From Lepidonotus clava (taxonomy: Eukaryota > Annelida > Polychaeta > Phyllodocida > Polynoidae): a stretch of 64,000 bases of DNA. This document shows, piece by piece, positions 1 to 11,488 of this stretch (its first letter is position 1; every line of letters begins with the position of its first letter). Below the pieces are notes generated by a model. It was not told the origin of the DNA, ran no database searches, and worked only from the letters and a program-made list of their open reading frames with translations. The position numbers and the translations under genes were made by a program. The DNA is taken from positions 11,304,114 through 11,368,113 of the forward strand of contig OW387149.1 of assembly GCA_936440205.1 (NCBI GenBank). The letters are read 5' to 3'.

Positions 1-2
1 AA

Positions 3-4
3 CA

Positions 5-68
<64 letters not shown>

Positions 69-78
69 GCGCGCAAAC
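3..78. repeat. (AC)n microsatellite with a short (CG)n end
   Basis: Uninterrupted AC dinucleotides run from the window edge to about 66, followed by a few GC dinucleotides. Nothing coding is seen here. Confidence 0.95.
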
Positions 79-94
79 ATTCACACACATACAC

Positions 95-222
95 CAGGGG
101 CGGATCCAGATATTCTAAAAATAGGGGTGGGGGGTGGGGCAATTTTCTGCCGGACCCTCCGAAATTTTACATCCAAAAATTAATATTTGGTCAAAAACAG
201 ACACCTAGCTGAATGTGCCATC
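95..222. mobile_element. Truncated MITE, CAGGGGCGG-end family
   Basis: It starts with CAGGGGCGGATCCAG, the same terminus as the complete copies at 4942, 56272 and 58659. Its inside (a TTTTACATC stretch and a 'TTGGTCAAAAACAG' stretch) resembles the inside of the 58659 copy. The matching right terminus is not found, so the copy looks 3' truncated before the next AC tract. The right boundary is approximate. Confidence 0.5.
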
Positions 223-274
223 TCGTAACACCCACACACTCACTGTGCACTGACACACGTGCACACACACAAAC

Positions 275-276
<2 letters not shown>

Positions 277-318
<42 letters not shown>
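277..318. repeat. (AC)n microsatellite
   Basis: Pure AC dinucleotides. The short reading frame across it, rich in Thr-His pairs, is a product of the repeat. Confidence 0.95.
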
Positions 319-319
<1 letters not shown>

Positions 320-1549
320 AATCAAGCCAATAGTGATAGTTTACCTTAGTGTATTGGTTGTACAGCCAGCACTTATCGGTATACCAATCCCTAGCTGGTT
401 GCCTGGTCCCTGTATTTGTGTATTATGTCTGGTATAAAAGGAGGACAGGCAAACTGCACGTGGATGGTGGATGGGGGTAAAGGTAGGCATGGGACTGGGA
501 AGTAGGCCAACTTAACCCAGTTAGCAGATGGCCCGCATTATAAATATAGGCCTAATAAGCCTATCCTAGATTATGGTAACAATTAAGTTTACCATGAAAT
601 ATTTTCTATATTGTCTCCATACTTATTACCTGAAGACAAATGCATAAAACAAAATTAACCAAAGCAATTTAGTTAACAGATTGCTCCTAATATTTGTAAA
701 ATGTAGCATTATATTTTGACCTTTTTCCCATAGAAACCAATGATAAAACCTCTCAGCACAGGCCATAATGTTCAACCCTATTTTGGCCTGAAATACAGTA
801 TTTTGATTGGATGTCAATACAGCAAATCTGTTAATTGATAAAAATTATGAAACCAAAATGTGTTAGGTGTACTTAGGGAAATAGAAAAACATAATTCTGG
901 CTTATTTCAGTAACCCCACCTCCAGGAGACAAGGATGGCTTATATGCATGGTTGTTTTGTGCAACCCTGAGGTACATACAATCCCAATGGGTCGTACAGG
1001 CACCCGAGGACGTACAGGTCTTCTATATTTTATCACCCAATCAAAGCTCCAAATATGTTAAAAGTACTGTAAATGAGTAGCGGTACGTACAACATTTCAC
1101 TATGCACCACCACTTGTATGTACTGCTCCTCAGCCGCACGGGTGATAAAGGATAGTTTATTCTCATTATTTTAGGCTTGCCTTACATGTTATTTTCATTC
1201 CCATTAGCTCAATACTTCTCTAGGGATATAAACTTCCAACAACACGTAAAATGATTATTGTGTCTAATTAAGAGCTAATTAAGAGCTTACCATAATTATT
1301 TTCAAACCGCATGAGTCAAATTCAAAGAAAAAGCTTATATCAGATATCACGAAAGAGAAACTGGATATTCAATGCTAGAGGGGAGTACATTCTTTGACAC
1401 ATGATCTATATTTAATACAAGAAAACAATCGACTAAGGACACATAAACATAGTGAACGGATGCAGTATGACATGGTCCGGTTTCTTTATCATTTGACACG
1501 ATACAACAAAAATGATGATGGCTCCTAAAAGTCATACAACACACATAAT

Positions 1550-1551
<2 letters not shown>
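319..1551. other. Spacer without recognisable gene
   Basis: AT-rich sequence with no long open frame on either strand, no recognised repeat and no RNA gene that I can support. Confidence 0.6.

Positions 1552-1622
<71 letters not shown>
1552..1622. repeat. (AC)n microsatellite
   Basis: About 35 AC units that abut the 5' break of the LINE fragment that follows. Frames through it read as Thr-His on + and Cys-Val on -. Confidence 0.95.
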
Positions 1623-1626
<4 letters not shown>

Positions 1627-2335
1627 ATAGTAAGGTAAATTCAAGATTGTACCAGTTAGGGAAAATGAGAAAACTCATGACAACTAATATCGCAGCATTG
1701 ATTTATAAGCAAACCATACTCCCAATCTATGACTATGGTGACTTTATGATTGAGAGTGGCCCAATGAATGAAATTGTCCGATTGGACACGCTTCATGAAA
1801 AAGCCCTAAAAACCATTGACTGTCGTATACATAAGGCCATGAATGTAACTGCATTAAGCAAATTGTATAATTTTCAAACCTTTGTAGAGCGGCGATGTGC
1901 ACATCATAGTGCGTTGATGTATCGTCTGAGCAAAGACGGCAGGCTCCTTAACAAGCTACGACCGAAAATTTGGCTACGAAGCCACAATCGTGTTAAATTC
2001 AAAACCAATCTTAGGAAACGACAAAAAATTCTGAAAAGCCCTCTCCATCGTGGTATAAGATTATGGGACCGTATCCCAGAAGATATTCAAAGGGCCTCAA
2101 CCAAGGTAAAATTTAAACAAGGGATTGCTACACTAAATCTGGCCAACACCTAGGTGTTACAACTGGTCTGATGCTGATAGGAACTGCCCTCTATGATTGA
2201 GTATTGTTGATTACATAGTTATAACATCTCATTAACATCTCATTAACTCATTACCATCACCCATTCGTATATCACCTTGACTGGAAGAACATGTATCTAC
2301 GTGAAGTCTTGAATAAACAATTAAAAAAAAAACAC
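1623..2335 (+). mobile_element. 5'-truncated LINE, C-terminal part of the reverse transcriptase protein
   Basis: An open frame from about 1624 to the TAG at 2153 encodes the region that follows the reverse transcriptase core in CR1/Jockey-like LINEs. It contains SRLYQLGKMRKLM, then LPIYDYGDFM, ALKTIDCRIH, and the basic C-terminal stretch ending GIRLWDRIPEDIQ. This is the thumb and C-terminal segment: the catalytic FADD box and the endonuclease are absent, so the copy is strongly 5' truncated. About 180 bp of 3' UTR follow, then an A-rich tail with AATAAA near 2312. The visible frame is uninterrupted, which suggests a fairly young copy. The upstream ATG in the AC tract is accidental. Clade assignment is inferred from motifs only. 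Confidence 0.8.
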
Positions 2336-2575
2336 AAAAAAAAACACACACACACACACACAATATATATATATATATATATATAGCCAACTTACATACC
2401 TACAGACATATTTACTCACGCACACATACATACATACATACATTCATACATACATACATACATACGTACGTATGTACACACACACACACACATACATACA
2501 TACACATGCATACAAACACACGTACATACATAAAGTCATACATACATACACAAGTACATACATATAGCTACATTT
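2336..2575. repeat. Cluster of AC, AT and CATA microsatellites
   Basis: Tracts of AC (about 2343-2361), AT (2364-2384) and CATA/TACA tetranucleotides (about 2425-2575) follow directly on the LINE tail. They probably arose by expansion from the A-rich 3' end of the element. Confidence 0.85.
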
Positions 2576-4941
2576 ACATCTCTAGCAAATGTATAGACAC
2601 TATTCTGTAAATCCTGCTGGTTTTAACCCTATTTCTATAAATTTAATACACATTACACACTTGTCACAGAATGGTATTCTTAGACTGTCAGCTACAGTTC
2701 CAATGCCAATTCTGAGGCCTAGTCTGAAATGAGCATTAGACTAATCATCATGAAGGGAACCCCTCATCTTTCAGACAATACAAGTACAATACTGTCCAAT
2801 GCAATTCTAATAATGCTTTCAGTTGAGGTAAGGTATACATTTTAAAGCCTTTATTCCCAATACCAATTTTGCTTCCCATTTTCAAAATCAGCAGTTGGAA
2901 TAAAGGTCAAATATAGATATGTTATACATCAATAGAAAGGCCCTACAATTTTCTTTTGAATGGTATATAGGATTAAAGGTCTTGTGTCATATTCCCAGAG
3001 AAAAGCAAACAAATACAAAATTATCCATGTTTCAATAACTATGCACATACTGAGGCTTGTCTTTAGGCATATATATTAACAATTACAAAACAATTATGAT
3101 CAATATTCTCTGGATACTCCTGAAAGTTATTTAAAGTCAAGTGTTGATTTCTTAGATCCAGCGCATATTCTGTTGAACCTATTGGTGACTATACTACAAT
3201 TGAAGTAAACATTTTTACCTGACTAAAAGTATGAAATTGAAACTTACACATACAAGTGTTGGCACTTTGTTTGATTTATATTGATTATTAATACAAAATT
3301 TACATATTTCAATCCCCCTCCCGTCCCCTGCACTTATTCATCCCGTTCTCCAAACCCAATCCACTCTAAATTGTATATATATGTACTGATATATTTTTGC
3401 ATGAGAAAATACTCATGCTAAAAAGTTGCAGTTAAACTAGATGTCACGATAAGTAAGTTCCTGTTAACGAAAAAGATAAGGAAAAGAATAAAAATGAAGC
3501 ACTGTTTGAGATACTTGTCACCAACTAGTGACAAAAAAAAACCCTGCCCGGATAGCATGGTCCCATGATCCCAATTTAGTCAAAGCTGTATCCAACTAGC
3601 AGATTTTACTCCCAATTTCAAAAGTCATCACTGGGAATATTGGTTAACCATAAACCTGTTATACCTTATTAGAACTGCGTTTTAATTCTCTTTCAGATGA
3701 TATGCAGGGTTCATGGGCTATTGCTATAAATCATTATAGCAGAAAAGTATTATAAATTACTAAAAAGTATATAAAAGAAAAAGACAATAGTCAGAATCAT
3801 CTCGTCGGATACAGGCTCTATTAAGTCAACCGGACTTTCTATTTTAAAGGATGATTACTTAGATAAGCTGCGCAGAATGGATGCGCAATGGTACCACTTT
3901 TTTTAAAAGACAGTGTCTATAAGGAAACGCGACAATGCACATATATAAGTAGACATTTCTAGCAGTGAGCTGGCACTTTCAAAAGTGTCACAGGATCAGA
4001 ATTGTAATTCACGCCTACAAAAAAAAACCCGTCGTGCTAGAGTAGAGGACAATATTTGCAGAAAAGCTCATTTAGAATCAGAGTTTGGATTCTAAATCAA
4101 TCGTCTCAAATCTGCCGAATAATACATAAGGACTACCGTCAACTAGTCGACCGTACAGTATTGTATATAGACTTGCGCACATAAACGAAACCTTTTTGAT
4201 TGTGTTCTGAAAAACCTGAAGACGTCATATTTTCTCTTGACTGAAATTAATTAGAAGAAGTCTGACGGTTTAAGGTAAAGTCTCCTGCAATCCTGGAGGT
4301 ACCAAGAAGTTCACCAAGAGTAACACACTTTGCAGGGCTAAAAAAATCTGATTTACATGAAAAAGTGTTACTACATTCAAAAGGAAATCTAAAATGATAT
4401 CATATTGCCGGCAGACATTTTAAATTTAAGAGGAGCGTTATAAAAGTGGAACTGGAACGACATCTCGATTGCTCACGTTTGAGAAAACGCCATTCCAACA
4501 AACTGTGAAATTTCGGACGTTTTTTTGTTGGGCCATATCATAATCTGAAGGACAGCGCATTTGAGATTCAACATTACTGCACGAATAAAGACTGACCATA
4601 GGCGGAAAGTACGACTTATTCAAATCAGAACTAGTATACGCACCAATACTTCCTTGACGAACTGAGACACTTGAATTGAGATTCCATTTTATAAAAAGCC
4701 GCGTGAGAAATCGGTCTAGTTCAGAAGATTTGCATCTGGATAGCCAGAAAGAAGATAATCAACACATAGGAAGAAATCAACATTACAGGTATTTACCTAT
4801 GCATCTATTATAATTATGCCCTTTATTATTTCAGAGATACATTTTACAAGTTAACTTTCAATGAAATTGGTTTGACTAAGCACAATGAAATTAAAATTGT
4901 TAACCTAAAGGCAAATTTAAAGTATAATTATCAGCATACAA
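2576..4941. other. Spacer without recognisable gene
   Basis: AT-rich with frequent stops in all frames. A 61-codon minus-strand frame near 4438-4623 has no recognisable motif. Only small local inverted repeats are seen, such as TAGAATC...GATTCTA near 4073-4095. Untranslated exons of the downstream receptor gene could lie here but cannot be placed. Confidence 0.5.
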
Positions 4942-5103
4942 CAGGGGCAGATACAGGAATTCGGAAAGGTGAGTGGGGGGGGGGGGGGGGGGAGTCTGCA
5001 TGCAGGCATTAATTACTACTAAAACGATCTGCATTTGCGCAACATATTTTTCTCTTTGGCAATTTTAAATCCCGCTGGACCCCCACCTGGATCCGTCCCT
5101 TGT
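4942..5103. mobile_element. Short MITE, CAGGGGCGG-end family
   Basis: Left end CAGGGGCAGATACAGG and right end CCTGGATCCGTCCCTTG are imperfect inverted repeats, with a poly-G tract inside. The flanks repeat TACAA on both sides (4937-4941 and 5104-5108), which gives a 5-bp target-site duplication. There is no coding capacity, so it would be a non-autonomous DNA element. Confidence 0.7.
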
Positions 5104-5985
5104 TACAATGCTTGAATAGTTATATTCTTTAGATAACACTTTATTATGGTTAGGACGAATACAAGATTTCCCCTGTTTTTTTTTCAAATATAGGGGGAAC
5201 AATTTGTTATTGTTGTGGTCGCTGCACTAAACGTCTTTATGAAAGAAATCAGAAAAATTTAATACTGACCAATTGCCATACTCCATACATAAATCTGAAA
5301 CTGAAATTAAAACAGTGTATGTTGATTTGTTTTTGTAATGACCACAAACAAAAATATTATACCAAGTTGGATATAACAACATCAATGTTAATCATTTTGA
5401 AAGATTTTGTAATGATCGTGTTATTGGAGAAGGATCTATAAAAACTTGTAAAAATTTACGCTGGATAAGGGGGTAGACAAGAAGGTTATCCTTACCCTTA
5501 CCAGGTTAAATAAAACGATTAAAAAAGAAATGTTGTTTTTAATTTGCGGTCAGCCCCCCTCCCCCTCCCCGACCGGACGCCTTAAATCAGTGTCTTTAGA
5601 GAACTTCTTGCCCTATCCATAAAAGTTGAATGCTACTGCATTAGGGTTTGAGTTTGTTTTCTTTTAGATATCTTATTTATACTGGGTGTTTCAATTTGGC
5701 CGGTAGTAGGCCATTTTTCATTGTTCCCCAGTAGTACATCTAAATGATTATGAGGAACAACATACATGAAATTGTGGATACTAGAGTACATTTTTTAAAA
5801 AAAGCAATGGATATTCAATATAGTTCAATAAATAACAGAACAATATACGCTAAAAAATAATATACATACAAATCTTTTGATGGTTGCTACCATGTGGTCT
5901 TTACTAGGGAATAAGAAGCCTCGTCTCTCTACAATACGCTAAAAAATAAGTTATTAAAAAGAATTATGTTTTGTCCTTGTTTCAG
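5104..5985. other. Spacer, probably including a 5' UTR intron of the first receptor gene
   Basis: No open frame of note. A polypyrimidine tract followed by CAG at 5983-5985, just before the receptor start codon, looks like a splice acceptor. Part of this stretch is therefore likely the last 5' UTR intron. Its donor exon is not identified. Confidence 0.5.
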
Positions 5986-5999
5986 AAAACACCTCCACC

Positions 6000-8900
6000 A
6001 TGAAGATAAGAGAACTGGATCGCTGTGGCTTCACCCTACTACTGGTCTTCCTGGTACATCAAGCTTCCTGTGGGGAAAGTCAAGTCATCAACGTCGGAAA
6101 GCCAGGCTTGTTGGCCAAAGCTTCATGTCAGATTGGGTTTTATGATAACACAACAGAAGACATCTCACTGAGGGGTTGTGGCTTTAGTGATGGGGACCTA
6201 CCTTCCAACATCTTTCATGGTCTGTCCTCACTGAAATTTCTTGACCTCAGTGCAAACAATTTTTCAGGTTTTCCTCCAGGCATATTTCAGGGTTTATCTA
6301 ATTTAACCTTGTTGAATATATCTGGAAATAGGGTTTTAAGTTTTCAGCCTGATCTCTTCACTGATTTGTCTGAATTACAGGGGCTTGATCTACATGACAA
6401 CCATCTTGTCTCCCTTCATGAACAGCTTTTCTGGAATCTCTCAAAATTGGAGATTCTGTCTCTTTCATCCAACTTCCTTAGAACATTTGCTCCTAAACTC
6501 TTTCAACAGCTTGGTTCATTAACAACCATATACCTGAATGGCAATGAATTAATATCTTTACCTGATGGACTATTTAAGAATTTACAAGCTATAAGATATG
6601 TATTTCTAGGAAATAATAGGCTAGGAAACCTGCCTTCAAATCTGTTCCATGGTTTAGGGAGTATGTTGGACATATCCCTTGCTAACAATCCTTTGAGGTC
6701 ACTCCCAGCTAGATTATTCAATAACCTGACCATGTTGCAAAGATTGGACATGACTAGTTGTTCCCTACAAACACTTTCAGCAGAACATTTTAGAGGCCTT
6801 ACATCATTGCAGATGCTCCTTTTGGATTCCAATTACATTGAAATACTACCATCTTTGATCTTTAAAGATTTAAATTCACTGGAAGTACTTTCTATTGAGC
6901 AAAATCGGATCACAAGGATAAGCCCTGATGCATTTAGAAATCTGTCTGCCTTGCAGATCCTGACATTAAGGAACAATCAGATACAAAATCTAGAATCTGG
7001 TACATTTAGAGATTTAACCAACTTGAAAACGCTTTTCCTGTCAGGAAACCTGCTACATCACATGGCAGATGATATATTTTATGGAATGTCCTCTTTAGAA
7101 TGGCTTGATTTGAACACGAATAAGTTGCTTTTTGTCCCAGGGAGATTCTGCAATGACTTATGGTCATTGAAAAGGCTAAGTTTCTCTATGAATAAACTAA
7201 AGGTGTTGTCGGATGACCAACTAAAAGGTTGTACGGATCTAAGGGAGCTGTTTCTAACTGGAAACAGTTTAAATGATTTACCAACTGAAGCAATTAGGGG
7301 AATGACATCCCTAGGTATACTGGACTTTTCTTCTAATAATATTACATCTCTATCCCCGAAGATCCTCGGCTTTCCATCCCTAAACCAAATAGACCTGAAT
7401 TATAACAAACTAACTGTAATACACAAAGACTCATTCAAAAACATGCCATCATTAACTCACATAGATATGGAATATAATTTGCTGGAATCACTGCCACCTC
7501 AGGTTTTTCAGGGCTTGCACTCTTTGGAAAATCTTTTTCTTAATGATAACCTTCTGGATCTTCCAATGAGTTCCACAAAGCAACTGTTCTCTGGTTTAAC
7601 TTCACTAAAAGTTCTGTTTTTGAGAAACAACAGACTCACGGCTCTGTCTCCTGATATTTTCCAAGATTTACATTCTTTAGTAAGACTTGACATCACAGGG
7701 AATAAGTTACTAACACTGCCTTCTGGACTTTTTCATAACACACCTCTTCTTAACGACGTTTCCTTGGAAAATAACAGAATTACAGAGCTCCCGCCTAGGT
7801 TATTGGATAAGGTGTATGGCTTGAGTACCTTTTCCCTGCAAAACAATAACATTGAGAAATTACCAGGAGGATTTTTCAGTAAACAATCTAATGCTAGATT
7901 TGTGGTTTTCTCTAAAAATAAAATACGCGAACTAAATGTAGATACATTTAATGGATCGATGATAAACGAACTTTTTCTTGAATCAAACGAACTTGTTCAC
8001 TTGCCAGCGGAGGTATTTTATAGTGTGAAATTGCGAAATCTTAGTCTGTATGATAACCATTTAGAGACACTGCCGTCAAAGATATTTAAAGGTTTAACTA
8101 AATTGTCTTTTCTGTCTTTGAGGAAAAATAGATTGACCACTTTAGAGGGGTTATTTGATGGCTTAGAGTCTTTGGAAGAACTTGATTTGCGTAATAACAA
8201 ACTTCAGGCATTGTCTAGATTATTGTTCAAAGATCTTCAATCAATAAAGATAATTCGGCTTTCCAGTAATAATTTAAAAAGTATACCCCCTTTTATCTTC
8301 CAATCTCTTCATAACTTGGAATATCTAGGACTTGCTGAAAACCACATTGAATATGTTGATATAGATATGGTTCAATCCTTGCCAAAATTAGCAGGAATAT
8401 CGTTTAACCAGAACAACCTTCACCAGTTTGATTTGTGCATGTTCACTCAAAACCTAGAGGTGTTAGATTTGTCAGGGAACAATCTCACATCAGTTTACTG
8501 TTCGGGTAGTCCTGAGAGAAAGGCACCAATAATTTCAACTCTTAATCTGGCCTCAAATAGACTGCAGGAACTACCGCGAAACTTGATGAGCGTTGTGAGG
8601 GACAATGCTTATATTGATCTGTCGAATAACAGCTTAGATCTAATGCCCATCCTAGAGGTAACGATTCTATACTTTGGGAGGCCTAAGACATTTCCTTATA
8701 AAACTACCATTTTCTACAAGAACAATAAGGTGACAACAGTATATGTTTCCCTTCTCCCTTCACAATATCAAGCCATGAGGCCAGTATTTGATTCATATAG
8801 GCTTGATATGACAGGGAATAACCTCACCTGTGATTGTACTGCTGACGATGTGCGTAGAATACTAAAAGATGTCAAGCAAACTACAAATAATGAATTAGAT

Positions 8901-10226
8901 ACTAGATATCTTGAAAGCTGGAAATGCGCAGAACCAATTTATCTCAGAGGAAGACAGTTAATGGATGTTTTACCTCATGATCTACGGTGTGCAGAGAGTG
9001 TTACAAATTGTCCAATTGAGTGCAAGTGCTTAACCTCAAAGTATGATGCATCGGTTCTTGTTGACTGTCGAGAAAAAGGTATAACAATGTTTCCGAAAAA
9101 CATTCCAAACATGACCATAATGTTAGACTTAAGGGGAAACAAGATCAGCTCGTTGGGTAATGTGAATGAAAACCAACTTCTAAGTTTATCTAGATTATTT
9201 CTTGCTGAAAATGAATTGAGTACAATTCCACAAGACCTTGTGCCACAGCTTATACATCTTGATGAACTCTCTCTCAATAATAACCTGCTTAAGGCCATTC
9301 CATATGGCTTCATAAAGATGAATAAGACAAAGTTAAGCCTAGGAGGTAATGTTCTGACTTGTGATTGTCATGCAAAGTGGTTGTTCTCATGGATGTTGTC
9401 ATATCGACATAACATTGTAGATATTGACAACATTTTATGTGATTCAGGAGAGCAATTGATTAAGAAGAACCAGAATGATTTCATTTGTGTGCTTAGCTTG
9501 GCAGAAATTGCATTGGTAGTGGTTAGTATCACAGTTGCATTGTCAGTTGTTTTCATAACTCTTGTTTATAGATTTAGAATAGAAATCAAAGTTTTCCTCT
9601 ATACACGCTTCAATTGGCACCCTTTTGACAATCTTGAAGAAAAAGATACACATGAAAAATTATATGACGCATTTGTTTCCTATAGTGGACATGATGTGCA
9701 GTGGGTCCTACGAACCTTACAACCAAGCCTTGAAACAGCTGAAAGACCTTATCGACTCTGTATTCATGATCGAGACTTTTTGCCTGGGGAGGAGATCACA
9801 ACAAATATTCTTAACGGTGTAAAGTATAGCAGAAAGATGATAATGATTCTTACTAGAAACTTTCTTAAAAGTGAATGGTGCAGATTTGAGTTCATAGCAG
9901 CTCACAGACGTGTTTTAAAGGGCCGAACAAACTACCTGATTGTCATTCTGTTTGATCATATCAATGTTAATGATCTGGACAGGGATCTCCAGATCTACCT
10001 CAAAACCAATACATACCTGTATTATGCTGATAAATGGTTCTGGGAAAAACTCATGTATGCGATGCCACTGAAATCTTTGTGTAACTTACGTGGCCATCAA
10101 TTCCCTGAAGGTGGTTTCAATACCCTTTGTCCTGCACCCTTTTCCCTTGCTGCGGTTCAAAACCAACGCATACGGGAAGAAGAAGAACAACTTCTTGGGG
10201 AGACTGATGAAAGAGAAACTGAATAA
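6000..10226 (+). CDS. Toll-like receptor, multiple-cysteine-cluster type, 1408 residues
   Basis: This is a single-exon coding region for a type I membrane receptor that senses microbial or endogenous ligands and signals through cytoplasmic TIR adaptors. The start follows CCACC, and a splice acceptor at 5985 implies a 5' UTR intron. A hydrophobic signal segment (LLLVFLVHQASC) covers about residues 13-25. About 35 leucine-rich repeats of ~24 residues run from about 60 to 930. A C-flanking cysteine cluster starts with NLTCDC near 940, a new N-flanking cluster (CPIECKC) lies near 1005, a few more repeats follow, and a second C-flanking cluster (TCDCHAKWLFSW) is near 1120. The membrane segment is about 1167-1190. 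The TIR domain starts at about 1220 with YDAFVSYS, keeps the BB-loop RDFLPG, and has the FW box near its end. Two ectodomain cysteine clusters are the Drosophila-Toll-like layout. The tail is acidic. It is a tandem paralogue of 15151-20202. Confidence 0.95.
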   Translation: MKIRELDRCGFTLLLVFLVHQASCGESQVINVGKPGLLAKASCQIGFYDNTTEDISLRGCGFSDGDLPSNIFHGLSSLKFLDLSANNFSGFPPGIFQGLSNLTLLNISGNRVLSFQPDLFTDLSELQGLDLHDNHLVSLHEQLFWNLSKLEILSLSSNFLRTFAPKLFQQLGSLTTIYLNGNELISLPDGLFKNLQAIRYVFLGNNRLGNLPSNLFHGLGSMLDISLANNPLRSLPARLFNNLTMLQRLDMTSCSLQTLSAEHFRGLTSLQMLLLDSNYIEILPSLIFKDLNSLEVLSIEQNRITRISPDAFRNLSALQILTLRNNQIQNLESGTFRDLTNLKTLFLSGNLLHHMADDIFYGMSSLEWLDLNTNKLLFVPGRFCNDLWSLKRLSFSMNKLKVLSDDQLKGCTDLRELFLTGNSLNDLPTEAIRGMTSLGILDFSSNNITSLSPKILGFPSLNQIDLNYNKLTVIHKDSFKNMPSLTHIDMEYNLLESLPPQVFQGLHSLENLFLNDNLLDLPMSSTKQLFSGLTSLKVLFLRNNRLTALSPDIFQDLHSLVRLDITGNKLLTLPSGLFHNTPLLNDVSLENNRITELPPRLLDKVYGLSTFSLQNNNIEKLPGGFFSKQSNARFVVFSKNKIRELNVDTFNGSMINELFLESNELVHLPAEVFYSVKLRNLSLYDNHLETLPSKIFKGLTKLSFLSLRKNRLTTLEGLFDGLESLEELDLRNNKLQALSRLLFKDLQSIKIIRLSSNNLKSIPPFIFQSLHNLEYLGLAENHIEYVDIDMVQSLPKLAGISFNQNNLHQFDLCMFTQNLEVLDLSGNNLTSVYCSGSPERKAPIISTLNLASNRLQELPRNLMSVVRDNAYIDLSNNSLDLMPILEVTILYFGRPKTFPYKTTIFYKNNKVTTVYVSLLPSQYQAMRPVFDSYRLDMTGNNLTCDCTADDVRRILKDVKQTTNNELDTRYLESWKCAEPIYLRGRQLMDVLPHDLRCAESVTNCPIECKCLTSKYDASVLVDCREKGITMFPKNIPNMTIMLDLRGNKISSLGNVNENQLLSLSRLFLAENELSTIPQDLVPQLIHLDELSLNNNLLKAIPYGFIKMNKTKLSLGGNVLTCDCHAKWLFSWMLSYRHNIVDIDNILCDSGEQLIKKNQNDFICVLSLAEIALVVVSITVALSVVFITLVYRFRIEIKVFLYTRFNWHPFDNLEEKDTHEKLYDAFVSYSGHDVQWVLRTLQPSLETAERPYRLCIHDRDFLPGEEITTNILNGVKYSRKMIMILTRNFLKSEWCRFEFIAAHRRVLKGRTNYLIVILFDHINVNDLDRDLQIYLKTNTYLYYADKWFWEKLMYAMPLKSLCNLRGHQFPEGGFNTLCPAPFSLAAVQNQRIREEEEQLLGETDERETE

Positions 10227-10375
10227 CTCTCTTTAGTTCACAGCAGAATATCGTCCTCAGCTAGTTGAACTTTAATTAAGGCTAATTCAGAATAATTTCT
10301 GTCTCCATGATGCTTTGATTCAGTAGGTTTTGTTAATAATAATAATGGTCAACTACCCCATAAATGATAGACCTT

Positions 10376-10739
10376 CCCAGGCAAGCAGCGATGTAACAAG
10401 CACATTCTGTGACCATACTTTTTTGTTTAGTTTGTAACCTGCCCAATTTTTATGACAGTTACATTATTTTAGGTGAAGTTGAGACCTACTAAAGTAGAAT
10501 GTTATAATAACATTATATTTTTGTGAAATCAAGACCTTACTAATAAAGAATGTTATAATAATGTTATTGGAATGTAAAAGAATATTACAAGAATGTCGCT
10601 ATATCATCACAGTGTGATGTTGCAATGTTAGGTTCTAAAGACATTTTTGGGTGCCATCAAAATGACGTAACAAGAACCAAAGCGGAACTAAACAGAACAT
10701 TGCTGCAACGTTATAATAACGTCATATTCTTGCTTGGGT
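10376..10739. mobile_element. Possible MITE with repeated GTTATAATAA motifs
   Basis: The ends CCCAGGCAAG and CTTGCTTGGG form an imperfect inverted repeat. Inside, the motif GTTATAATAA(C/T)(A/G)T recurs three times in varied contexts. No clear target duplication is seen, so the limits and nature are tentative. It lies in the 3' flank of the first receptor gene. Confidence 0.4.
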
Positions 10740-11461
10740 TTTGATCTGAGAACTAAAGAGACGGTTATATCTGTATGAACATGGAGGGTTAGTTTTTACT
10801 CTTAATGATATAAGCTAAAGAGGTGCATGGAAATTAGGTACAAGCCAGCGATTGCCCTTCTCATGTTGTAATTGGCTTTTAGACATATAGTCATCCTAGG
10901 CAGGCCCACATAAGAATGGTGAGAAAGTGATATCGCACGAGTAATCCATATTTAATCACAGAGAATATCATAGATATTTCACAGTTACGTAGTATTGAAA
11001 TAATGTACATCTACTCTGGTTCATACAGGTTGTTTAAGATATAGCTTATTCATTGAAAATAATAAACAAAAATGATAATTGTTCTTTCCTCATCTGTTTC
11101 AAGTCAAATGATTTAATAGTTGTATAATCTGTGATGTATATGAGCCAATGCCAATATCATGTATGACATATAAACAGAAGTATGATACTTGATTTACTGA
11201 AATTCAAATTCAGATGTACTCAAGAAAATATCTTATATTAGAGCAAAATGCAAGAATGATTTTGATGCAAAATAATGTGTATAAAAAATATTGCATTGCT
11301 ATGTATATTGTATGAACTGGAAATCGCCAATTATAACATTAAGGAATGTACAAGAAGAAACTTAGTTAAAGTGCATTAATAAATCAAAGTGTAAACATTT
11401 CACATTCATATGAACACGTGTCGTATTTTTATTTCTCCACTGAACAACTACACATTGGAAA

Positions 11462-11488
11462 TTAAGGCCAAATGGAATATGGCCTTAA
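11462..11488. repeat. Minimal TTAAGGCC...GGCCTTAA palindrome
   Basis: TTAAGGCC, an 11-base centre, then GGCCTTAA. The ends match those of the larger palindromic elements at 12764, 13360 and 20875, so this looks like a remnant with the core lost. The AT-rich sequence on both sides up to 12688 shows no gene. An AATAAA near 11378 may be the receptor's polyadenylation signal. Confidence 0.55.

Noticed and set aside
213-437. Short + frame with a long Thr-His run
   Set aside because: It is a translation of the AC microsatellite; no domain or conserved start context.
1347-1619. Minus-strand frame beginning with a Cys-Val run
   Set aside because: Reverse reading of the AC tract at 1552-1622 and unrelated flank.
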